A stretch of 64,000 nucleotides of DNA from an uncultured Clostridiaceae bacterium (GTDB lineage Bacteria > Bacillota > Clostridia > TANB77 > CAG-508): assembly GCA_946998225.1 (NCBI GenBank), contig CAMPYH010000003.1, positions 62,001 to 126,000 of the forward strand, in the 5' to 3' direction. Shown here one piece after another: positions 58,355-64,000 of the stretch. Numbering within the stretch: position 1 is the stretch's first letter; each line of letters starts with the position of its first letter. The notes below the pieces were generated by a model that saw only the letters and a list, made by a program, of their open reading frames with translations, was not told the origin of the DNA and searched no databases. The translations under genes and the position numbers were made by a program.

Positions 58355-59264
58355 CTACAAAAATAATTTCAGTTTCTAAATTTTTGTTTTCTTTTTCTTT
58401 AACAATTTTTTTAATTTTTTCTACAAGTTTTTTAACATCATCCGATGTTGCATTATTATAGTTTATAACAAAACCTGCATGTTTTGTACTAACCATTGCG
58501 CCGCCTACTTTAAGTCCTTTTAAACCTAATTCATCTAAAAGCATTGATGTAATAAATCCATCACCTCTTTTAAATGTACTTCCAGCACTAGGATAGTCAA
58601 GTGGCTGTTTATCTATTCTTCTTTGCATTATTTCTTTCATCTTTTTTACATATTCTTCTTTATCTACTTTTTTTAGTTTAAATACTCCATAAAGAATTAT
58701 ATGTTTTTCGTCTTGAAATATTGAACTTCTATATCCTAAATTTAGTTTATCTGTTTTATATTCACAAATTTCTAATTTATCATCTAAAAAAACTGCACTT
58801 TCAAGCACATCTTTAATTTCGGTTCCAAATGCTCCTGCATTCATTTTAATAGCTCCGCCGACACTTCCAGGAATTCCATAGATATTTGAAAGATCACCTA
58901 ATCCATCTTTAGATAATTTTTTGATCATTTCACTTAATTTTAATCCAGCCCCTACTTTTACATAACTATTTTCATCATCTTCTTTTAAAATTTCTATACT
59001 GGCTATATTTATTTTAATTACCACTCCATTAAATCCTGAAGTAGGGAAAACTATATTTGTGCCGCTTCCTAATATAAAATATTTAATATTGTTTTCTTCT
59101 ATATATTTCATAAGTTTTATAAGCGATTCTGTATCATTCACTTCTATAAAAACTTTACATTTTCCGCCTATTTTAAATGATGTATAATCTTTTAACTCAT
59201 GATTTTCATATATATTATCTGAATTTACAATTTCTTTTAATTTTTCAAATAATGTATTTTTCAT
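58344..59264 (-). CDS. murB: UDP-N-acetylenolpyruvoylglucosamine reductase
   Basis: 306 aa. FAD-binding motifs TSFKIGGKCKVFIEV, LGSGTNIVF, YGIPGSVGGAIKMNAGAFGTE, catalytic GLGYRSSIF (Tyr) and SAGSTFKRGDG (Ser). Second committed step of peptidoglycan precursor synthesis. Upstream of yvcK, as in many Firmicutes. Confidence 0.97.
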   Translation of the reverse strand: MKNTLFEKLKEIVNSDNIYENHELKDYTSFKIGGKCKVFIEVNDTESLIKLMKYIEENNIKYFILGSGTNIVFPTSGFNGVVIKINIASIEILKEDDENSYVKVGAGLKLSEMIKKLSKDGLGDLSNIYGIPGSVGGAIKMNAGAFGTEIKDVLESAVFLDDKLEICEYKTDKLNLGYRSSIFQDEKHIILYGVFKLKKVDKEEYVKKMKEIMQRRIDKQPLDYPSAGSTFKRGDGFITSMLLDELGLKGLKVGGAMVSTKHAGFVINYNNATSDDVKKLVEKIKKIVKEKENKNLETEIIFVDGE

Positions 59265-59272
59265 AGTATCTC

Positions 59273-60352
59273 CTAGTAGCCTTCAATTAATATTTCATCT
59301 GGCATTACTTTTTTATATGTTGCTAAAAAAGTAAAACTTGCATCTGTTACTCTTATTGTATCTTTTACTAATATTCCAAATTTTTCTGGAAAATATATTT
59401 GTGGTTCAAGTTTTATAACCATATTTTTCTTAATATGTGAATAGTTTCCAATTTTAAATATTGGTTCTTCATTTTCTTCTATACCTATTCCTGTTGCTGT
59501 AAAATAATTTATATTCCAATTAATTTCTTCTAATTCTTTTTGAATTTCTTTTTGAAATTCAGATATATTTAAACATCTTCTAATACTTTTAAGCATAGTG
59601 TCTTCTATATGATATATCTTTTCATATGCATCTTTTGCCTCTTTATATTTTACACTTATATCACCTAAGAAAAATGTTCTTGCAAGAGCAGATTTATATG
59701 AATCAGATGATGCAAGTATATCTATAATTACTATATCATCTTTAGCAAGTCTTCTAAAACCACCTTTATAATATGGATCTGCTGTATTTTCTCCACTTGC
59801 TACTCTAATGTTTTCAGGTTTTAAATTTCTTTTTTCTAATTCTTCTATTATTCTTTCTCTTATATCTATCTCAGAAACATGTGGGTTTATCATCCTATAT
59901 GCAATATCCATCACATATCCTATCTTTTCCCCAACTTCTTTAATTTTTTCTATTTCATCTTCTTCTTTAACTTCTCTTATTTTTTCAATAATATTTTCTG
60001 TCTCAATTATTTCTGTTCTTAAAAGTCTTTTAAAAACATCTAATTGTTTTAATGTTAAAGATGTTACCTCAACACCTACTTTAAAATCTTCTCCTACAAT
60101 ATCTTCTAATATTTCTAAATCTTTTTCTTTTGATCTTACTAAAGTTCCTGAATAAATATTCAAAGAATTAAATGCTTCTTTTACATATCTATCTAATGTA
60201 AAAAAGACGCTTTCATCAAGTGTTACTATAAGAAAGCCTGGAATATTTATTCCAGTTAAATAAAATACATTTTCTTTGGTTGTAACAATTAAAGCATCTA
60301 AATTTAATCTTCTTAGCTCTTCTCTTAAAATATCTATTCTACTATTATTCAA
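59273..60352 (-). CDS. M24/creatinase-fold protein without metal ligands
   Basis: 359 aa. N-terminal creatinase-like domain (RLNLDALIVTTKENVFYLTGI) and C-terminal pita-bread domain (IIDILASSDSYKSALARTFFLGD, EPQIYFPEKFG, DTIRVTD). Active Xaa-Pro peptidases use Asp, Asp, His, Glu, Glu. Here the first Asp and the Glu of EPQIY remain, but the second Asp (SDMTRT region) is Ala, the His of GHGVG is lost (TATGIGIEEN) and the final Glu is Lys. So it should not act as a metallopeptidase. Substrate-binding or structural role possible. Confidence 0.78.
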   Translation of the reverse strand: MNNSRIDILREELRRLNLDALIVTTKENVFYLTGINIPGFLIVTLDESVFFTLDRYVKEAFNSLNIYSGTLVRSKEKDLEILEDIVGEDFKVGVEVTSLTLKQLDVFKRLLRTEIIETENIIEKIREVKEEDEIEKIKEVGEKIGYVMDIAYRMINPHVSEIDIRERIIEELEKRNLKPENIRVASGENTADPYYKGGFRRLAKDDIVIIDILASSDSYKSALARTFFLGDISVKYKEAKDAYEKIYHIEDTMLKSIRRCLNISEFQKEIQKELEEINWNINYFTATGIGIEENEEPIFKIGNYSHIKKNMVIKLEPQIYFPEKFGILVKDTIRVTDASFTFLATYKKVMPDEILIEGY

Positions 60353-60364
60353 AATATTCCTTTC

Positions 60365-61156
60365 TTATTTTTCACTAATTTTAGTAATATATGATCCTAT
60401 TACATCAGATAAAAGCATAAATAGACCTAGTGCGTAATTTTGTGGTAAACAAAGAGTTATATAAAATGAAATAACTATAAAAGGTCCAAATGCAATATAT
60501 TTTTCTGGTTCTTTTTTTATTGCTCTTATTAAAACTATAAAAAGTGAAAATACTGCTGAAATTACAAAAGAAGTTATTATTAAATTAATAGTTCCATATA
60601 ATCCCATAAAAAGTCCAATTGGAGTAATGAATTTTAAATCTCCAAGTCCCATTGCTTCTTTTCCCGCAACTATTCCACCTATTATTGCTATAATTGAGAA
60701 AGTTATAAAAGCTACAGCCATACCTACAAGTGCATCTGTAAATTTATGAATATTATATATTCCGCTTAATACTGAAAATAATATTCCAACTTGTAATATA
60801 CTTATAAATACTCTATTAGGAATTACTTTGTATTCTGCATCTACTAAAAATGCAATTAATAATAGTGGTGTAACACAGATAAATTTTAAATACTCAATTA
60901 ATTTAGGAACTAATATTTGTCCTTCTACACCAAATATATTTCCTTTGTAATATGTTAATATTAAAAATGTTACTAAGTTTAATAATAATGCTAATAAATA
61001 TTTTCCTGTTTCTTTTTTTAGAGATTTAATCATACCTCTTTGAAATATTGTTTCTTCTTTATAATAGTTAATTGCTCCCCAAGCTGTAAATATTCCAGCC
61101 GGTATACTTGCTATAATAGCTATAATAAGCATGTATATATTTATTGAATTTATCAT
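60365..61156 (-). CDS. A24-type prepilin peptidase
   Basis: 263 aa polytopic protein. The two catalytic aspartates lie in DAEYKVIPNR (~107) and GLGDLKF (~173), as in PilD/TFPP. The N-terminal methylase CxxC domain is absent. It would cleave prepilin-like leader peptides of a type IV pilus or competence system, but no pilin gene is in the window. Confidence 0.85.
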   Translation of the reverse strand: MINSINIYMLIIAIIASIPAGIFTAWGAINYYKEETIFQRGMIKSLKKETGKYLLALLLNLVTFLILTYYKGNIFGVEGQILVPKLIEYLKFICVTPLLLIAFLVDAEYKVIPNRVFISILQVGILFSVLSGIYNIHKFTDALVGMAVAFITFSIIAIIGGIVAGKEAMGLGDLKFITPIGLFMGLYGTINLIITSFVISAVFSLFIVLIRAIKKEPEKYIAFGPFIVISFYITLCLPQNYALGLFMLLSDVIGSYITKISEK

Positions 61157-61169
61157 TTGTGTACCTCTT

Positions 61170-61709
61170 TTAAATTTTATCTATTGTTTCTTTTGTTTTT
61201 ACTTCATTTGTTTCTAAATATTTTTCTAAAACTTTTTTCTCAAATTTTCTAGCAATACCTGTATATATTGATTCTTTATTTTTTACAACTGGTAGTACAA
61301 GTATTGAATGCATTCCTTTTAAATTAGCTCCAAGAACATCTGTAAATATTTGATCACCTACAACTGCTACTTCTTTTCTTTTTAAATTCATCTTTTTTCT
61401 ACCAATTTTAAAGCCTATTCCAAGTGGTTTTAATGCAATATATACATATGGTAAATCATATTCTTCGCTTACTTTTAATACATTTTTTCTTTTAATGGAA
61501 TTTGAAACTATTATTATTTTTATTCCTGCATCTTTTACTTCTTTAATCCAATCTTCTAATCCATCAATTTTCGCATTTACCTTATGATTAATTAAGGTAT
61601 TATCCATATCCACTATAATACCTTTAATATTATTTCTTTTTAAATAATCTATACTGATACTAGTTATTTTATCCACGTAAATATCTGGATATGTTTTTTT
61701 GCTTTTCAT
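61170..61709 (-). CDS. yqeG: YqeG-family HAD IIIA phosphatase
   Basis: 179 aa. KGIIVDMDNTLINHK (DxDxT nucleophile), IIIVSNSI (motif II Ser), KPLGIGF and VGDQIFTDVLGAN (acidic motif) fit YqeG. The YqeG homolog of yeast dephosphorylates phosphatidylglycerophosphate; in bacteria the substrate is not certain. Divergent from tRNA-Lys. Confidence 0.92.
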   Translation of the reverse strand: MKSKKTYPDIYVDKITSISIDYLKRNNIKGIIVDMDNTLINHKVNAKIDGLEDWIKEVKDAGIKIIIVSNSIKRKNVLKVSEEYDLPYVYIALKPLGIGFKIGRKKMNLKRKEVAVVGDQIFTDVLGANLKGMHSILVLPVVKNKESIYTGIARKFEKKVLEKYLETNEVKTKETIDKI

Positions 61710-61780
61710 AAATATATGATATTATTAATAGTATCAAATTTCAACATATACATACTTTATATAATATATTTATATTAATA

Positions 61781-61809
61781 TTTACAAAAAAATATTAAAG
61801 TGTTATTAT
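61781..61809 (+). promoter_or_regulatory. promoter of tRNA-Lys
   Basis: TTTACA (61781-61786), 17-bp spacer, TATTAT (61804-61809), with the mature tRNA starting 9 nt later. Confidence 0.6.
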
Positions 61810-61818
61810 ACTTTATAT

Positions 61819-61894
61819 GCGCTATTAGCTCAGTTGGTAGAGCAACAGACTCTTAATCTGGAGGTCCAGGGTTCGAATCCCTGATGGCGCACCA
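61819..61894 (+). tRNA. tRNA-Lys (CTT anticodon)
   Basis: A full cloverleaf of 76 nt with encoded CCA. Acceptor GCGCTAT with ATGGCGC, D-arm GCTC/GAGC, loop CTCTTAA giving anticodon CTT, T-arm CAGGG-TTCGAAT-CCCTG. The first pair of the anticodon stem is a mismatch. A single gene with its own promoter and terminator. Confidence 0.95.
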
Positions 61895-61900
61895 AAATAT

Positions 61901-61930
61901 AAAAAGAGAAAAGTTATCTTTTCTCTTTTT
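61901..61930. terminator. terminator shared by tRNA-Lys and the VanW-domain gene
   Basis: A 13-bp perfect stem (61901-61913 with 61918-61930), TTAT loop, T-run on the plus side and A-run mirrored on the minus side. Confidence 0.8.
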
Positions 61931-61933
61931 CTT

Positions 61934-63883
61934 TTATATTTTACTTGCCTTTTTTTCAGTTTTAGGCTTTTTACTTTCTTCTGGTTTTTTAGGTTCTGCT
62001 GGTTTTTTAGATGTTTCTGGTTTCTTAGGTTCTTCCTTTTTTGGTGCTGGAGCAGGTGCTGCTTTTTGAGTTCCATATCTTATAGTTATTTTACCCATAG
62101 GTTTATAGTAGTCATTATGTATTACTTGATTTTTTACAAGTTTACCTTGTTTCCATAATTTATAATATGTTGTACTTCTAGCTCCGTCAAATCCTACTGC
62201 AGATCTTACTTCTTTTCCTTCTGGTAAAGATGGATCAGGTATTCTTTCTACTTGTCTACTTACAAATGATGATGTTGAACTAACTTCTCCTTTTACACCT
62301 TCATCTATACCCTTTATTTGAACTGTAACAGATCCACCATTTGCCCATGCAACAACCTTTATAGGTCTTGAAAGTGAATTTCTAAATCTTAAATCTTTTG
62401 ATGGTGCATACATAGTAGCATCTCTTCCTCTTGGAACATATCCTACTACATATGAGTGTTGATGTCTTTGAAGTATATCCATACCACTTAATAATGCTAC
62501 ATTATATACTGTTGAAACAACTTGGCATATTCCTCCACCAACTCCCATTTCAACACCTTTTGCTGTAAATACTCCTGCTGCTGCATATCCTGTTGCTGCA
62601 GATACATCTCCTACCGCTCTTATAAATGAAAATTCTTCTCCAGGATTTACTATTGTTCCATTTATCTTTCTTGATCCTATTGCAAGGTTTTTGGCTCTAG
62701 CTGCTCCGCATCCTGGTGAGTTAGCTGTATATGTTGCAAGTATATCTTTAAATGCATGTTGTTCAAATTGTTCAGAAAGCACTTTTGGTTTAGTTATTTT
62801 TAAAGGAATAATATGTTTATCTTTATCTTCATTAATTATTTTTTCTGCTTCTTCTATACTTATTGCAAAATCTATTCCAACAACTTCTTTTTCAACTTTT
62901 TTAGTTTCTGAATTAAAGCTTGCATCTTTAACATCTTGTTTTGTCTTATTATGTATTTCATCAGCACTTAATTTTTTAGGCATTTTTTTATCTAGCATTA
63001 GATCTATTTTGCTTTCTTTGACATTTAAGAAATTTTTCATAATTTCTGCTTTTGTTTTATCTTTATCTAAAGCAAAACCTTCTTCACCATTTGTAACTAT
63101 TAGCTTATCATTATCAACTACATATGTTACTTCCATAATTTTTCCTGGAAGCATTCCATCAATTTCTGAAAATGTTGTTAAAAGCTTATCTTCATCATAT
63201 TTATAATTTGTAATTTTTACATCTGTTTTTTTATTTAATAAGCTTTTAATTACAGCTTTAGCATTACTAAAAAATCCATCATTTCTTCCAACATTATATG
63301 CATCTTCTGCTATTTTATCTAAATTTATTTTAAAATCTATATCTTTTGGACTTATAGTATATTCTTTTAAATGATTTATACTTTCATTAAATTGTTTATA
63401 CTCTTCGTCCTTTTCTATTAACCCTCTTTCTTCTTGTTTTTTAATTATCTCTTTTGCTTCTTTTATATATTCATCTTTTATATTTATATTTCTACTTTTT
63501 TCAAAATCTTTTGCATATTTTTCATCTAATATATTTTTAATTTCTTCTTTAGTTTTATTTCCTAAATTTAAATTTTCAAAATATACATTATTTAAAACTT
63601 TATTGTCTTTTGTTTTTAAAAATATGCATAAAAGTAAAATTAAACATATGATAAATATTATAGATACAAAAGCAATTATACATTTAACAACTTTTTTATT
63701 TTTAGCTGGTTTCTTTTCTTGTTCCTTTTCTTCTTTTACGATTTCTTCAATAACCTCTGCTGATTCAGTAGTTTCGTTTTCTTCTTCAATTAAGTTGTTA
63801 TTTTCATTATTTTCTTCTAATGTTTCTTCATTTTTTTCCATATCTAAAACATCTTCATTTTCTTTTAATTTTTCTTTACTCAT
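61934..63883 (-). CDS. VanW-domain cell-envelope protein with peptidoglycan-binding domains
   Basis: 649 aa. Acidic Glu/Asn-rich cytoplasmic start (~1-60), one TM (~68-90), two peptidoglycan-binding-4-like repeats (~100-340), and a full VanW domain (~380-520) with SPGCGAARAKNLAIGSRKI, GVEMGVGGGICQVVSTVYN and DLRFRNSL. A G5-like stretch follows, then a Pro/Lys/Ala-rich tail (~600-649). Start at 63883 with GGAG 5 nt upstream; the longer frame from 63916 lacks an RBS. VanW-domain proteins are widespread in Clostridia, role in the cell wall likely but unproven. A relative of the protein at 9552. Confidence 0.85.
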   Translation of the reverse strand: MSKEKLKENEDVLDMEKNEETLEENNENNNLIEEENETTESAEVIEEIVKEEKEQEKKPAKNKKVVKCIIAFVSIIFIICLILLLCIFLKTKDNKVLNNVYFENLNLGNKTKEEIKNILDEKYAKDFEKSRNINIKDEYIKEAKEIIKKQEERGLIEKDEEYKQFNESINHLKEYTISPKDIDFKINLDKIAEDAYNVGRNDGFFSNAKAVIKSLLNKKTDVKITNYKYDEDKLLTTFSEIDGMLPGKIMEVTYVVDNDKLIVTNGEEGFALDKDKTKAEIMKNFLNVKESKIDLMLDKKMPKKLSADEIHNKTKQDVKDASFNSETKKVEKEVVGIDFAISIEEAEKIINEDKDKHIIPLKITKPKVLSEQFEQHAFKDILATYTANSPGCGAARAKNLAIGSRKINGTIVNPGEEFSFIRAVGDVSAATGYAAAGVFTAKGVEMGVGGGICQVVSTVYNVALLSGMDILQRHQHSYVVGYVPRGRDATMYAPSKDLRFRNSLSRPIKVVAWANGGSVTVQIKGIDEGVKGEVSSTSSFVSRQVERIPDPSLPEGKEVRSAVGFDGARSTTYYKLWKQGKLVKNQVIHNDYYKPMGKITIRYGTQKAAPAPAPKKEEPKKPETSKKPAEPKKPEESKKPKTEKKASKI

Positions 63884-63951
63884 AACCTCTCCTATAGCAT
63901 ATAGTCTATCAATCAAAGTAAACTTTTACAATACATAAAATTTATATATTT

Positions 63952-64000
63952 TTACTTAATTAGATCATTAATATCTACACCTTTTATTCTAACAGGAAGT
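63952..64000 (-). CDS. C-terminal fragment of an unidentified gene, cut by window edge
   Basis: The last 15 codons of an open frame entering from the right edge, ending TAA at 63952-63954 (end reads RIKGVDINDLIK). Too short to identify. Confidence 0.4.
   Translation of the reverse strand, partial: LPVRIKGVDINDLIK

Noticed and set aside
61825..62076. 83-aa minus-strand frame over tRNA-Lys
   Set aside because: It runs through the tRNA and the Pro/Lys-rich repeat end of the VanW gene in another frame.

Overview
The window is A+T-rich DNA, roughly a quarter G+C by eye. It is densely packed with short intergenic gaps, AGGAG-type ribosome binding sites and U-tailed hairpin terminators. The housekeeping set (suf cluster with SufU, tgt-queA, tmcAL, tsaB and tsaE, yvcK, dpaA, uppP, xerD, EndoQ, VanW-domain proteins) points to a low-GC Firmicute of the Clostridia type, probably an uncultured gut-type lineage. 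That placement is inference; no rRNA is present.

Layout. 1-3.9 kb: one end of a mobilizable element. It holds a MobV relaxase cut by the window edge, oriT-like hairpins, a large serine recombinase broken by an in-frame TAA at codon 23, and a promoter, 25-codon leader ORF and terminator hairpin in front of the recombinase. Two small ORFs and a tRNA-Gly-like gene with an aberrant anticodon arm follow. 3.9-23.5 kb: chromosomal genes. These are tcdA diverging from an acyl-CoA ligase, mscL coupled to an NrdD-like protein that has lost its catalytic residues, a divergent VanW-like protein, an operon of SecD/SecF-like proteins with an ABC exporter and an M23 peptidase, then tgt-queA and tmcAL.

23.5-30.1 kb: a diversity-generating retroelement (DGR), the most notable system here. 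On the minus strand the order is reverse transcriptase, Avd-like helical protein, an unrecognised 262-aa ORF, template repeat RNA with its own terminator, a small MutS-domain-I-like protein, and a 1087-aa surface protein. That target carries two tandem lectin-like domains. Variable region 1 aligns with the template over 152 bp without gaps; 23 of 24 differences fall at template adenines. The second domain carries a diverged copy (VR2) that this template does not appear to serve. The target ends in an LPxTG-like cell-wall sorting signal, so the system should diversify a surface-displayed protein.

30.1-39 kb: an apparent operon femX-like, tsaE, sufCBDS, an M3 peptidase (frameshifted at its end), sufU and tsaB, reading directly into the DGR reverse transcriptase. 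39-64 kb: tdk, thrS, xerD, EndoQ, a SecG-like protein, a glycosyltransferase and a glycogen-debranching enzyme, uppP, dpaA, a TPR protein, ychF, an MgtC-family protein, pyk, ruvC (with an ATT start), yvcK-murB, an M24-fold protein lacking metal ligands, a prepilin peptidase, yqeG, tRNA-Lys and a large VanW-domain protein. Nearly all genes are on the minus strand.
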